A DNA stretch of 45,328 bases from Capnocytophaga sp. (GCF_030532915.1 NZ_JAUNKD010000022.1:1-45328), one strand, 5' to 3'. Positions 8,350 to 17,783 are shown, numbered from the stretch's first letter. Program-made: numbers and translations. Notes: generated from the letters alone by a model not told the origin.

Positions 8350-10209
8350 ATGTACATAACGCTTAGCATTCTTTTAGTTTCGGCAGTGTTGTTTATGAGC
8401 GGTAAAATTCGCTCTGATTTAGTGGCTTTATGCTCGTTGGTTTGCTTGATTATTTTTGGTATTCTCACCCCCGAAGAGGCGCTTTCAGGCTTTTCTAACT
8501 CGGTGGTAATTATGATGATAGGGCTTTTTATTGTAGGAGGTGCTATTTTTCAAACAGGGCTTGCCAAAATGATTAGCAGTAAAATTCTTCAATTGGCGGG
8601 CGATAGTGAAATCAAACTTTTAATTTTGTTGATGCTCGTAACTTCGCTCATCGGGGCGTTTGTGAGCAATACTGGAACGGTGGCGTTGATGTTGCCCATT
8701 GTGGTAAGTATGGCGATGAGTTCCAACATCAATACGAGTCGTTTATTAATGCCGATGGCTTTTGCCAGCAGTATGGGTGGTATGATGACATTAATCGGTA
8801 CACCTCCGAATTTAGTTATTGACGGCGTGCTTATAAAAGGTGGCTATCAACAACTTACGTTTTTTTCGTTTACACCCGTAGGCATTGTTTGTTTGGTGGT
8901 TGGTGTATTGTTTTTGATTCCCGCCAGTAAATTTTTACTTACAAAAAAAGAAAAATCAGCTTCTGAAAATCGAAAAAAAGGCAAATCACTACACGATTTG
9001 GTCAATGAATATCAGCTTTCTAAAAACTTATACCGAATACAAATCCGGAAAAATTCTCCGTTTGAAGGCAAAACTATTAAAGATATCGGCGTTTATGAAA
9101 AATACCAAATTTCGGTATTGGAAATTAGGCGTAAATCGCTCACTAACAATCCGTTTTTTAAAACCGGAAATCAAGAAGTGGTAAATGCCGAAACCACTGT
9201 TTTTGAGGGCGATATTTTGTACTTGCGCGGTGAATTTGAAAACGTTCAAAAAATGGTTTCAGAAAACGAATTGCTGTTGTTAGACACGCATCAAACCGAA
9301 GAAAAACAATCAGATGTGCTTAATTTTCAAGAAATTGGAATTGCCGAAGTGTTGATTATGCCGGCTTCAAAACTTGTAAATCTCCCCATAAAAGCCTCAA
9401 AACTCAGAGAACATTTCGGATTAAATATTTTAGGAATACAACGCAAAGACACCTATATATTACAACATCTGAAAGACGAAAAAATGCACTCGGGCGACAT
9501 TTTATTAGTGCAAGGAACGTGGCAACACATTGCCCAATTGGATGCCGAACGCAGTCAGTTAGTAGTTTTGGGGCAACCGATGACCGAAGCCTCAAAAGTA
9601 ACACTGACGCATAAAGCCCCCATTGCCGCTCTTATAATGGTAGCGATGGTTGGCGCGATGATGTTTGATTTTATCCCGATAGCTCCGGTAACGGCTGTGT
9701 TGATTGCCTCGCTGTTGATGGTGCTATCAGGAGCTTTACGCAATGTGGAATCGGCTTATAAAACCATCAATTGGGAAAGTGTCGTGCTGATTGCCGCTAT
9801 GCTTCCGATGGCTCTGGCGCTTGAAAAAACAGGTGTTTCTCAATTGGTATCCAATACGTTAGTGAATAATTTGGGGCAACGAAGCCCTTATATACTTCTG
9901 GCAGGGATTTACTTTACCACCTCACTGATGACAATGTTTATCAGCAATACGGCAACGGCGGTGTTGTTAGCTCCGATTGCTTTTCAATCGGCAGTTTCAC
10001 TGGGACTGAATCCGCAAGCCTTTTTGTTTGCCGTAGCTGTGGGGGCGAGTATGTGCTTTGCCTCTCCGTTTTCAACCCCGCCCAATGCACTGGTAATGTC
10101 CGCTGGACGCTATACGTTTATGGATTACGTGCGGGTGGGGCTTCCGTTGCAAATCTTGATGGGGCTTGTAATGATTTTTGTTCTTCCTTTATTATTTCCT
10201 TTTAAATAA
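8350..10209 (+). CDS. SLC13 family permease with two TrkA-C domains
   Basis: About 619 residues from the ATG at 8350 (MYITLSILLVSAVLF); an in-frame TTG lies at 8332. The N-terminal half-transporter (about residues 1-195) has several membrane helices and conserved SNTGTVALMLP and IGTPPNLVI segments. Two soluble TrkA-C (RCK-C) domains follow at about 205-385, and the second transporter half includes SNTATAVLLAPIA and ASPFSTPPNALVMSAGRY. SLC13/DASS proteins take up sulfate, dicarboxylates or similar anions with sodium; the TrkA-C domains suggest gating by a small ligand. The substrate is unknown. The bcp gene follows after 20 bases, so the two may be cotranscribed. Confidence 0.88.
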   Translation: MYITLSILLVSAVLFMSGKIRSDLVALCSLVCLIIFGILTPEEALSGFSNSVVIMMIGLFIVGGAIFQTGLAKMISSKILQLAGDSEIKLLILLMLVTSLIGAFVSNTGTVALMLPIVVSMAMSSNINTSRLLMPMAFASSMGGMMTLIGTPPNLVIDGVLIKGGYQQLTFFSFTPVGIVCLVVGVLFLIPASKFLLTKKEKSASENRKKGKSLHDLVNEYQLSKNLYRIQIRKNSPFEGKTIKDIGVYEKYQISVLEIRRKSLTNNPFFKTGNQEVVNAETTVFEGDILYLRGEFENVQKMVSENELLLLDTHQTEEKQSDVLNFQEIGIAEVLIMPASKLVNLPIKASKLREHFGLNILGIQRKDTYILQHLKDEKMHSGDILLVQGTWQHIAQLDAERSQLVVLGQPMTEASKVTLTHKAPIAALIMVAMVGAMMFDFIPIAPVTAVLIASLLMVLSGALRNVESAYKTINWESVVLIAAMLPMALALEKTGVSQLVSNTLVNNLGQRSPYILLAGIYFTTSLMTMFISNTATAVLLAPIAFQSAVSLGLNPQAFLFAVAVGASMCFASPFSTPPNALVMSAGRYTFMDYVRVGLPLQILMGLVMIFVLPLLFPFK

Positions 10210-10229
10210 TTAATAATCAAATAAATAAT

Positions 10230-10688
10230 ATGCTAAAAATAGGCGACCAAGTAACCGACTTTTCATCAACCGACCAAAACGGAAAAACGTTAAAACTTTC
10301 GGATTTTCAAGGAAAGAAACTGATTATTTTTTTCTATCCGAAAGCAAGCACGCCGGGCTGTACAACACAGGCTTGTAATTTGCGTGACGGCTATCAACTT
10401 TTAAAGGAAAAAGGGTACGAAATTATGGGAATTAGTGCCGATTCGGTAAGTAAACAGACCAATTTCACGACTAAAAACAATCTTCCTTTTGTGTTACTCG
10501 CTGATGAAAATAAAGAAATTATCAAACTATTTGGCGTTTGGGGTGAAAAAAAATTTATGGGAAAAATCTTTGACGGAATCCACCGAACCACCTTTATTTT
10601 AGATGAAAATCACGTCATTACCCACGTTATACATAAAGTCAAAACCAAAGAACATACCCGGCAAATTCTGGAAATTATTGACAATTAA
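10230..10688 (+). CDS. bcp: Thiol peroxidase of the Bcp/PrxQ type
   Basis: 152-residue peroxiredoxin that reduces hydrogen peroxide and organic hydroperoxides. The active site reads KASTPGCTTQACNLRD: the peroxidatic Cys is in PGCT and a second Cys lies five residues later, the resolving position of many Bcp proteins. The C-terminal VITHVIHKVKTKEHTRQIL is typical of the family. It begins 20 bases after the permease gene. The assignment to AhpC/TSA family, Bcp class, is firm. Confidence 0.95.
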   Translation: MLKIGDQVTDFSSTDQNGKTLKLSDFQGKKLIIFFYPKASTPGCTTQACNLRDGYQLLKEKGYEIMGISADSVSKQTNFTTKNNLPFVLLADENKEIIKLFGVWGEKKFMGKIFDGIHRTTFILDENHVITHVIHKVKTKEHTRQILEIIDN

Positions 10689-10810
10689 AAAATGTGAAAA
10701 ATTGTTATTTTTTTTATAGTGAGTTAAATAAATACTAAATTTAATAGTAATAATTTGGATTTTAGACTTGTAATGTATACATTAGCCGACTAAATTAAAA
10801 TACATAAAAT

Positions 10811-11539
10811 ATGAGAAGAACTATTAATTATGTAGTAATGCTGCTATTAGTGGTGACTACAATTGGTTGTGAGAAAGACAAACAAACAGAAAGTCTTAAA
10901 GTTAGTGTTACTAACTTAGAGGTTGAAGCAGATGACAAAGCAACCTTTGAGATTATTTCTGGAAGTGGTAATTATTCAGTAACTGTTACGGATACAAAAA
11001 TAGCGACCGCTACTTTTTCAGAAACGACTGTTACCGTAAACGGGATTAAAGAGGGCGAAACAACAGTAATTGTTCTTGACAAAATAAGTCATCAACAGGT
11101 AGTTGTAAAAGTAAAAATACATCCATATATCCCTCTTTTCATTGATCCGATACCTGTATCTACTTCAAACGAATTTGTTAATAGTTACAGGCATACGGGG
11201 GGTGAAATTATAGTTAAAAATGCTATGGAAGAGCTTTACAGACCATATTCTATTTGTATTTTTAATAAAGGTACTGAAAAAGAATATCAATATTCTCACT
11301 ATCAAGGAGGTAATGCATACAGATCATACGTCATCCTATCAGTTTCTTTGAATTCTTATTATACTTTGGCGTCTATAACCAAGTGGTTAGAAAAAAAATA
11401 TACTCTTTTAAAAAGTTCTGATACAACAAATTTTTATCGAGTAAAAGACACTACTTTGCTAATTGAAGCAATACTTTCTTACAAAAAGGAAAATAATTCA
11501 GTAATTATCGAATTTCAGGTACCGTCTTATCCATTTTAA
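10811..11539 (+). CDS. Lipoprotein with N-terminal Ig-like (Big_2-type) domain
   Basis: 242 residues. The signal peptide ends VVTTIGC and is followed by EKDK, a charged stretch similar to the lipoprotein export signals reported for Capnocytophaga surface lipoproteins, so surface exposure is possible. Residues about 28-105 look like a bacterial Ig-like domain (ISGSGNYSVTVTD, then VTVNGIKEGETTVIVLD). The C-terminal part is not recognised. The first 75 or so mature residues are almost identical to the next gene, at DNA level too. The gene is more AT-rich than its housekeeping neighbours, which suggests transfer. No function can be assigned. Confidence 0.75.
   Translation: MRRTINYVVMLLLVVTTIGCEKDKQTESLKVSVTNLEVEADDKATFEIISGSGNYSVTVTDTKIATATFSETTVTVNGIKEGETTVIVLDKISHQQVVVKVKIHPYIPLFIDPIPVSTSNEFVNSYRHTGGEIIVKNAMEELYRPYSICIFNKGTEKEYQYSHYQGGNAYRSYVILSVSLNSYYTLASITKWLEKKYTLLKSSDTTNFYRVKDTTLLIEAILSYKKENNSVIIEFQVPSYPF
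10866..11060 (+). repeat. Direct repeat copy A, lipoprotein N-terminal cassette
   Basis: About 195 bp, nearly identical to 11604-11798 at a constant offset of 738 bases. It covers the lipobox region and most of the Ig-like domain. The flanking signal-peptide and C-terminal coding sequences differ between the two genes. Confidence 0.9.
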
Positions 11540-11554
11540 TAAAAATAAAAAGAG

Positions 11555-12829
11555 ATGCTTTTACGCACAATACTTCTAGCAGTAGTGGCAACAGTGCTCG
11601 TAAGTTGTGAGCAAGACAAACAAACAGAAAGTCTTAAAGTTAGTGTTACTAACTTAGAGGTTGAAGCAGATGACAAAGCAACCTTTGAGATTATTTCTGG
11701 AAGTGGTAATTATTCAGTAGCTGTTACGGATACAAAAATAGCGACCACTACTTTTTCAAAAACGACTGTTACCGTAAAAGGGATTAAAGAGGGAAAAAGT
11801 TCAGTTATAGTATTTGACAAGAATACGAATGAGCAGGCAATTGTTGAAGTTGATATAACTAAACTAATTCCAAGAATGACTTTTACAACCACTGAGCCCA
11901 TAGGAAATACGTTAACATTAGGACTTTTTGGTTCCGAATACGAGGGGGGAGAGCTTCCTAATAATGTTTGGATTGACATCAATAACAATGGTATAAAAGA
12001 AAAAGGGGAAGACTTATCAGAAATTCAAAGGGAATATGAACATGACTTAGGATATGTTCTCGTAGACTATCCCAGAACTCATATTTACGCTTTTAAATTA
12101 GTATCACAAACGGTTACCATCTATGGAGATGTGGTTCATTTGGATTTTTTAAATTTAAGTGAAATTACAAAGCCTTATCATGAAAAAGGAGGCCCTACTA
12201 TGACCTCTGGTTCTGTATACAAAAAAAAACCTACAAAACTTACCTCATTAGAAGTTAGAAAGAATAAAAAACTTAAAGTACTCCGATGTGGCTTAACAGG
12301 AATCTCTACCTTAAATGTAAAAGGAATGAGATTATTGCTGTTAGATTGTTCAAAAAATAACTTAAAATCACTAAATGTTAGTGGTTCAAGCATTTCTGTT
12401 TTACGTTGTTCTGATAATCAATTAACATCGTTGAAGTTAGGTCACGTAGAAAAACTTAATTGTAACAACAACCAGTTAACTGATTTAGGTAATTTAGGGT
12501 CAGTAAAAAGTCTGTTGTGCAGAAACAACCAACTAACATCTTTGGATTTCAAAGGTAGTTCTATTGAATATTTAGATTGTACTGAAAATAAAATAAATGC
12601 AGAGGCTATGACTAATTTGATTAATAGTTTACCTTTGGGAAAAATTGAGTATGAAAGAGTTGGATTGGACGGACTACTTTATCCTATACAAAGCACTATC
12701 GTCACAAATTCCAATTCGCCTACTGAAAAAAATCAAATTACGTCAGAAAATATTGCAACTTTGAAAAAGAAACAGTGGAGAGTAGATTGGATTGACTATA
12801 CCGATGGTGAGAAATTTAAGGAATATTAG
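11555..12829 (+). CDS. Lipoprotein with Ig-like domain and leucine-rich repeats
   Basis: 424 residues starting 15 bases after its paralogue. The lipobox is TVLVSC followed by EQDKQ. The Ig-like N-terminal domain is nearly identical to the previous gene. After a middle region (about 110-215) there are at least five short leucine-rich repeats of the form LxCxxNxLTSLxL (for example LDCSKNNLKSL, LRCSDNQLTSL, LNCNNNQLTDL, LLCRNNQLTSL, LDCTENKI), like those in Bacteroidetes surface proteins. Such repeats commonly bind protein ligands; the ligand is unknown. A strong terminator follows, so the two lipoproteins probably form one unit. Confidence 0.8.
   Translation: MLLRTILLAVVATVLVSCEQDKQTESLKVSVTNLEVEADDKATFEIISGSGNYSVAVTDTKIATTTFSKTTVTVKGIKEGKSSVIVFDKNTNEQAIVEVDITKLIPRMTFTTTEPIGNTLTLGLFGSEYEGGELPNNVWIDINNNGIKEKGEDLSEIQREYEHDLGYVLVDYPRTHIYAFKLVSQTVTIYGDVVHLDFLNLSEITKPYHEKGGPTMTSGSVYKKKPTKLTSLEVRKNKKLKVLRCGLTGISTLNVKGMRLLLLDCSKNNLKSLNVSGSSISVLRCSDNQLTSLKLGHVEKLNCNNNQLTDLGNLGSVKSLLCRNNQLTSLDFKGSSIEYLDCTENKINAEAMTNLINSLPLGKIEYERVGLDGLLYPIQSTIVTNSNSPTEKNQITSENIATLKKKQWRVDWIDYTDGEKFKEY
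11604..11798 (+). repeat. Direct repeat copy B, lipoprotein N-terminal cassette
   Basis: Second copy of the 195-bp cassette at 10866-11060, with about a dozen substitutions, most of them near the 3' end. Confidence 0.9.
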
Positions 12830-12855
12830 TAACTAATTCCCTTCAATTTTACAAA

Positions 12856-12894
12856 CAAAAAATCTTGGTTTTTTCAAGATTTTTTGTTTTTTTT
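12856..12894 (+). terminator. Terminator after the lipoprotein pair
   Basis: CAAAAAATCTTG (12856-12867) and CAAGATTTTTTG (12875-12886) form a perfect 12-bp stem with a 7-base loop, followed by a T tract, 27 bases past the stop codon. Confidence 0.85.
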
Positions 12895-12917
12895 GTGGTT
12901 TCAAAATCCGTAATTTT

Positions 12918-15167
12918 ATGAGAACAATTTTTTTTATTTTACTTATAGGTCTGATTTCGTGTAACGATTCAAAAACTACTGAAAATCAGATTAAAAAAAC
13001 CGAAAACCTAATCGATTTTGTCAATCCGTTTATAGGCACGGACGGTCCCGGTAACACTTTCCCCGGTGCAACGCTTCCTTTCGGAATGGTGCAGCTCAGC
13101 CCCGATATCGGCATTCCCGGCTGGGACAGAATCGCGGGATATTTCTATCAAGACAGCATCATTTCGGGATTTTCGCACACCCACCTTTCGGGCACCGGAG
13201 CGGGCGACCTTTACGATATTTTGGTAATGCCCACCAACAGCCGATTCAGTGAACGCATCGCCGAGAATTCCTACAAGCCTTTTTCAAAATTCAGTCACGA
13301 AAACGAAACGGCTACGGCGGGTTATTACAGCGTTGATTTGCAAAGCTTTAACATCAAAGCCGAACTCACTGCCACCGAGCGGGTCGGTATTCATCGGTAC
13401 ACGTTTCCCGAAGATAGAAACACCAAAATCAATGTAGATTTAGGATTTTCAATGAATTGGGATGCTCCCACCGATACGCATATAAACGTAGTAAGCAACT
13501 CAAAAATAGAAGGTTACCGAAAATCAACGGGTTGGGCAAAAGACCAGCGGATTTATTTCGTGATGGAATTTTCAAAACCTTTTTCTGCCTACCTTCTTTT
13601 TAATGACGAAAAAGAAACCACCAATCCCACCAGCGGAAAAAACACACGTATTGAACTAATATACAGCACCCAAGAAAACGAACAAATCGTCGTAAAAACA
13701 GCCTTATCAACCGCCAATTTGGCAGGAGCTTACGCTTCAATGCAAACCGAAACGGACGATTTTGATTTCGACAAATATCGCAATCGAGCCAAAAATAGCT
13801 GGGAAAACGAATTACAAAAAATCAAAATCACAACCAACGACACGAACAAAAAAACGATTTTTTACACCGCTTTCTATCAATCGATGCTGTGTCCCACCTT
13901 GCTTAGCGACCCCAATAAAAACTACAAAAGTGCTGACAATCAGGTGAAAAATTCCGGAAAATTTCATCGTTACGATACCTTTTCTCTTTGGGATACGTTT
14001 CGGGCTACGCACCCGCTTTTTACCATCACACAACCCGAACGCACCAACGATTTTATTCATTCTCTTTTGGGACATTACCAAGAAACCGGCAGACTTCCCG
14101 TGTGGTCAATGCAAGGAAATGAAACCAATATGATGATTGGCTATCACGCTGTTCCTGTGGTAGTTGATGCGTATTTTAAAGGCTTCTCGATGGACTCGGA
14201 ATTGGCGTACCGAGCCTGCAAAGAAAGTGCGATGGTTGATGAACGTCAAATTGATTTGTACAAAAAATTCGGTTATGTACCTACCGATGAACATCACGAA
14301 AATTGGTCGGTTTCAAAAACAGTGGAATATGCGTACGGCGATTGGTGTATCGCAATGTTTGCCAAGGCGTTAGGAAAAACAGCCGATTATGAATATTTTT
14401 TGAAACGCAGCGAAAATTGGAAAAATCATTACGATGAAAAATCGACTTTTTTACGTCCGAAAGATAAAAACGGAAAATTCGTAAGTCCTTTTATTCCAAA
14501 GGAATACACACCTTATTTCTGTGAAAGCAATGCGTGGCATTATTTCTGGTTCGTACCTCAAAACATTCCGAATTTGGTAAAAACCACCGGCGGCAACGAG
14601 CGTTTTGAACAGAAATTGGATTCGATGTTCAGTTATTATCCGCTTCCCGAAGATAAACTCCCGATTTTCAGCACCGGAATGATTGGGCAATACGCACACG
14701 GAAACGAACCGAGCCACCACGTGGGATATTTGTACAATTACGTTCAAAAACCTTCCAAAACGCAAGAAATCATACGCCAAATCCTTAAAAGTCAATACAA
14801 AAACCAACCCGATGGACATTGCGGAAATGAAGATTGCGGACAAATGTCGGCTTGGTTCGTGCTGTCGTCATTGGGTTTTTATCCGGTGAATCCGGCACAG
14901 GGCGTCTATCTATTTGGAACTCCGTATGTTGAAGAAGCAGAAATTCAACTTCCTGAAAACAAAACTTTTAAGATAAAAGCCCGTAATTTTTCGGACAAAA
15001 ATAAGTATATCAAATCGATTTCTTTAAACGGAAAATCATATAAAAAGCTGTATATCAGTCATAAAGATATCATCAACGGAGGCAAACTTATTTTTGAAAT
15101 GAGCGACACGCCCAACGACCAAGAACTCGGAACGTACGCCCTTCCGCAAGTAGATAAAATCTATTAA
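12918..15167 (+). CDS. GH92 family alpha-mannosidase, lipoprotein
   Basis: 749 residues, normal for GH92, a calcium-dependent family of exo-alpha-mannosidases, often alpha-1,2-specific, that trim high-mannose N-glycans. The lipoprotein signal ends LIGLISC, placing it in the outer membrane or periplasm. Diagnostic segments are VNPFIGTDGPGNTFPGATLP at the mature N terminus, ESNAWHYFWFVPQ near residue 536 (with the candidate acid Glu) and GNEDCGQMSAWFVLSSLGFYPV near 634-655 (with acidic residues at the catalytic base position). No SusC/SusD pair lies beside it, so it may act as a free-standing glycan-trimming enzyme. Confidence 0.95.
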   Translation: MRTIFFILLIGLISCNDSKTTENQIKKTENLIDFVNPFIGTDGPGNTFPGATLPFGMVQLSPDIGIPGWDRIAGYFYQDSIISGFSHTHLSGTGAGDLYDILVMPTNSRFSERIAENSYKPFSKFSHENETATAGYYSVDLQSFNIKAELTATERVGIHRYTFPEDRNTKINVDLGFSMNWDAPTDTHINVVSNSKIEGYRKSTGWAKDQRIYFVMEFSKPFSAYLLFNDEKETTNPTSGKNTRIELIYSTQENEQIVVKTALSTANLAGAYASMQTETDDFDFDKYRNRAKNSWENELQKIKITTNDTNKKTIFYTAFYQSMLCPTLLSDPNKNYKSADNQVKNSGKFHRYDTFSLWDTFRATHPLFTITQPERTNDFIHSLLGHYQETGRLPVWSMQGNETNMMIGYHAVPVVVDAYFKGFSMDSELAYRACKESAMVDERQIDLYKKFGYVPTDEHHENWSVSKTVEYAYGDWCIAMFAKALGKTADYEYFLKRSENWKNHYDEKSTFLRPKDKNGKFVSPFIPKEYTPYFCESNAWHYFWFVPQNIPNLVKTTGGNERFEQKLDSMFSYYPLPEDKLPIFSTGMIGQYAHGNEPSHHVGYLYNYVQKPSKTQEIIRQILKSQYKNQPDGHCGNEDCGQMSAWFVLSSLGFYPVNPAQGVYLFGTPYVEEAEIQLPENKTFKIKARNFSDKNKYIKSISLNGKSYKKLYISHKDIINGGKLIFEMSDTPNDQELGTYALPQVDKIY

Positions 15168-15213
15168 AAGGGCGTTTTGTGCAAACTCTTTTCCATTTTT
15201 GCTTAAAAAGAAT

Positions 15214-15221
15214 TATCTTTG
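15214..15221 (+). promoter_or_regulatory. -7 box for der
   Basis: TATCTTTG, an exact TAnnTTTG match, 19 bases upstream of the der ATG. No -33 element at the usual spacing. Confidence 0.5.
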
Positions 15222-15240
15222 CCCACAAAATTAAGAAAAT

Positions 15241-16548
15241 ATGAGCGCTATTGTTGCTATTGTAGGTCGCCCAAATGTGGGAAAATCGACCTTTTTTAAC
15301 CGATTGATAAAACGCCGTGAGGCGATTGTTGATTCCGTGAGTGGCGTTACCCGCGACCGACACTATGGGAAAACTGACTGGAACGGCGTGGAATTTTCCG
15401 TTATTGATACGGGAGGATACGTTATCGGGAGTGACGATACTTTTGAAAAAGAGATAGATAAGCAAGTAAATTTAGCCATTGATGAAGCCGATGCCATTAT
15501 TTTTATGGTAAACGTTGAAGATGGCGTTACGGGTATGGACGAAACCGTAGCCGACTTGCTTCGTCGTGCCAAAAAACCGATTTTCGTGGCGGTTAATAAA
15601 GTGGATAGCAACAATCGTCTTGCCGATGCCAATGAGTTCTATGCCTTTGGTTTTGAGAATCTTTACACGCTTTCGAGCATCAACGGAAGCGGAAGCGGTG
15701 AACTTTTGGACGATTTGGTAAAAGCCCTTCCGGAGCGTGAAAATCAAACAAATGATGACGAGTTGCCTCGTTTTGCGGTGGTAGGTCGCCCCAATACCGG
15801 AAAATCGTCATTCATCAATGCCCTTATCGGGGAAGACAGATATATCGTTACTGATATTGCCGGAACCACGCGTGATGCAATCGACACCAAATACAACCGC
15901 TTCGGATTTGAATTCAATTTGGTAGACACAGCCGGAATCCGCCGAAAATCAAAAGTGAAGGAAGATTTGGAATTTTACTCAGTAATGCGTTCAATCAGAG
16001 CCATTGAGCATTCCGATGTTTGTATTTTGATGATTGACGCCACCCGCGGATTTGAAGGGCAAGACAGCAACATTTTTTGGCTGGCAGAACGCAACCGCAA
16101 AGGCATTGTTATTCTGGTGAATAAGTGGGATTTGGTTGAAAAAAATAACAACACCACTAAGGAATACGAAGCGATTATCCGCAAGGAAATTGCTCCATTT
16201 ACCGATGTCCCCATTATTTTTGTGTCAGCATTGACCAAACAACGTATTTACAAAGCCATTGAAACAGCGGTTGAAGTTTACAAAAATCGTTCAAAACGTA
16301 TCCCGACACACAAACTCAATGAGGTGATGTTGCCCATTATTGAGAATTATCCGCCACCGGCTATCAAAGGTAAGTACATCAAAATCAAGTACTGTACGCA
16401 ATTACCTACGCCAATGCCGCAGTTTGTGTTTTTTGCCAATTTACCGCAATACGTAAAAGACCCGTATCGCCGTTTTGTGGAAAATAAATTGCGTGAAAAC
16501 TTTGATTTTAACGGTGTTCCGATTGATGTGTATTTTAGGCAAAAGTAA
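15241..16548 (+). CDS. der: Ribosome biogenesis GTPase Der
   Basis: 435 residues with two tandem GTPase domains followed by a KH-like domain, the arrangement unique to Der/EngA, which acts in 50S subunit maturation. First domain: GRPNVGKST at about residues 8-16, DTGG near 59, NKVD near 119. Second domain: GRPNTGKSS near 181-189, DTAG near 230, NKWD near 295. The KH-like C-terminal domain covers about 350-435. It is preceded by its own -7 box and is not obviously linked to the toxin-antitoxin pair downstream. Confidence 0.98.
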   Translation: MSAIVAIVGRPNVGKSTFFNRLIKRREAIVDSVSGVTRDRHYGKTDWNGVEFSVIDTGGYVIGSDDTFEKEIDKQVNLAIDEADAIIFMVNVEDGVTGMDETVADLLRRAKKPIFVAVNKVDSNNRLADANEFYAFGFENLYTLSSINGSGSGELLDDLVKALPERENQTNDDELPRFAVVGRPNTGKSSFINALIGEDRYIVTDIAGTTRDAIDTKYNRFGFEFNLVDTAGIRRKSKVKEDLEFYSVMRSIRAIEHSDVCILMIDATRGFEGQDSNIFWLAERNRKGIVILVNKWDLVEKNNNTTKEYEAIIRKEIAPFTDVPIIFVSALTKQRIYKAIETAVEVYKNRSKRIPTHKLNEVMLPIIENYPPPAIKGKYIKIKYCTQLPTPMPQFVFFANLPQYVKDPYRRFVENKLRENFDFNGVPIDVYFRQK

Positions 16549-16562
16549 TATCCAAATTGTTG

Positions 16563-16576
16563 CAATTTTAAAATTG
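16563..16576. promoter_or_regulatory. Possible operator of the YoeB-type toxin-antitoxin operon
   Basis: CAATTTTAAAATTG is a perfect 14-bp palindrome 58 bases upstream of the antitoxin start. Type II antitoxins commonly repress their own operon by binding palindromes near the promoter. This one is very AT-rich and could be chance. Confidence 0.25.
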
Positions 16577-16634
16577 GAAAATTATAAGAAAAACATTTAA
16601 AGTTTAAAATCATTCAAATTTAAAAAATAACACA

Positions 16635-16847
16635 ATGAGAACAATAAAACTGCAAAACGATATTACGCCAAAGCAATACAAAATGGTAGTTAATCTGTTA
16701 AAAGCCGTGAATATAAAAGTAAAAAAACAGAAAAAAGACGATACCAAAATGAGTAAGGAAGCCTTTTTTGCCAAGATTGATAAAGCAAGAAAACAGGAAG
16801 GAAAAACAATGAGTATCGAAAGTTTTGAAGCACGTTTTTTGAAATAA
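16635..16847 (+). CDS. Probable antitoxin partner of the YoeB-type toxin
   Basis: 70-residue basic protein (MRTIKLQNDITPKQYKMVVN...) lying 6 bases before a YoeB-type toxin. It does not look like the Phd/YefM antitoxins that usually pair with YoeB. It resembles short Bacteroidetes proteins found beside Txe/YoeB toxins, some annotated as DUF2683, but I am unsure of that family name. The N-terminal half probably folds as an alpha/beta dimerisation unit, and the C-terminal half (KEAFFAKIDKARKQ..., SIESFEARFLK) is helical and would wrap the toxin. The small orphan antitoxin at 29406 has a similar layout. Confidence 0.65.
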   Translation: MRTIKLQNDITPKQYKMVVNLLKAVNIKVKKQKKDDTKMSKEAFFAKIDKARKQEGKTMSIESFEARFLK

Positions 16848-16853
16848 CTAACA

Positions 16854-17135
16854 ATGGAAGAATATTCACTGCAAGAAACAGAGGAATTTATAGAAGATAT
16901 TAACAAACATCTGAAATCGGGACAAAAGAAAAACGTTCAAAAAGTAGGCTTGTTTTTAAAGGAGTTAGTTACAAATCCAACCACAGGAACAGGGCAAGTT
17001 GAGCCTTTAAAAGGTTATGGAGACCGCTCTGTATGGTCTCGGCGGATTGATAAAAAACACCGCCTTGTTTATGAAATTTTTCAAGATGAGAAAATAGTTA
17101 AGTTATTAAGTGCCTATGGGCATTATGACGAATAA
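16854..17135 (+). CDS. Txe/YoeB family mRNA-interferase toxin
   Basis: 93 residues, matching the YoeB length. YoeB toxins cleave mRNA in the ribosomal A site. The core features are all visible: VEPLKGYG (with the catalytic Glu), WSRRIDKKHRLVYEI (with the catalytic Arg) and a C-terminal GHYDE holding the His-Tyr pair. The toxin should therefore be active. It begins 6 bases after the antitoxin stop, so the two genes form one operon. rsmD follows 35 bases later, which may place rsmD partly under read-through from this operon. Confidence 0.9.
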   Translation: MEEYSLQETEEFIEDINKHLKSGQKKNVQKVGLFLKELVTNPTTGTGQVEPLKGYGDRSVWSRRIDKKHRLVYEIFQDEKIVKLLSAYGHYDE

Positions 17136-17170
17136 ATTAAATCAAGAAATTATAAAATAAATCACCTTAA

Positions 17171-17725
17171 ATGCGTATCATTTCAGGAAAGAATAAAGGG
17201 AAACATTTGATTGCTCCGGCAAAATTGCCCGTGCGTCCCACAACCGATTTTGCCAAAGAAGCCCTGTTCAATATTTTGAACAATCATTATTATTTTGATG
17301 AAATTTCGGTACTTGACCTGTTTTCAGGCACCGGAAACATCAGCTATGAGTTTGCCAGTCGCGGTTGTGAAAATATAATTTCGGTTGATAATCACAAAGG
17401 TTGCGTGCAATTTATCACAAAAACGGCTCAGGAGTTGGATTATTCAATAATAGCCCTAAAATCAGATGTTTATGATTATCTGAAACGAACCACTCAAAAA
17501 TTTGACGTTATTTTTGCCGACCCGCCCTATGATTTTACACAAGAAAAATTCACTGAAATCATCCGATTGGTTTTTGAAAATGAATTACTTACGGAAGAAG
17601 GCGTTCTCATTATCGAACATTCAAAACACACGGCGTTAGATGAAAATATTTATTTTTCATACGACAAGAAGTACGGCGGTAATATGTTTAGCTTTTTTGA
17701 ATTAAACAATTCTGAAAATCAATAA
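17171..17725 (+). CDS. rsmD: RsmD family 16S rRNA (guanine-N2) methyltransferase
   Basis: 184 residues. RsmD methylates G966 of 16S rRNA (E. coli numbering) using SAM. The N-terminal MRIISGKNKGKHL and RPTTDFAKEALFNIL are typical of the family. SAM-binding motif I is VLDLFSGTGNISYEFASRG (about 56-74), and motif IV is FADPPYDF (about 115-122). It ends at a bidirectional terminator shared with the convergent glutamate dehydrogenase gene. Confidence 0.93.
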   Translation: MRIISGKNKGKHLIAPAKLPVRPTTDFAKEALFNILNNHYYFDEISVLDLFSGTGNISYEFASRGCENIISVDNHKGCVQFITKTAQELDYSIIALKSDVYDYLKRTTQKFDVIFADPPYDFTQEKFTEIIRLVFENELLTEEGVLIIEHSKHTALDENIYFSYDKKYGGNMFSFFELNNSENQ

Positions 17726-17731
17726 AATATA

Positions 17732-17768
17732 AACAAAAAAGTTGCTCAAATTGAGCAACTTTTTTGTT
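17732..17768. terminator. Bidirectional terminator between rsmD and gdhA
   Basis: AACAAAAAAGTTGCTCAA (17732-17749) and TTGAGCAACTTTTTTGTT (17751-17768) are perfect inverted repeats. The A tract on one side and T tract on the other make it work in both directions between these convergent genes. Confidence 0.92.
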
Positions 17769-17783
17769 ATGAAAAAATTCCCA

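Noticed and set aside
14451-14843. 130-codon minus-strand frame inside the GH92 gene
   Set aside because: It lies wholly within conserved GH92 coding sequence and resembles no family.
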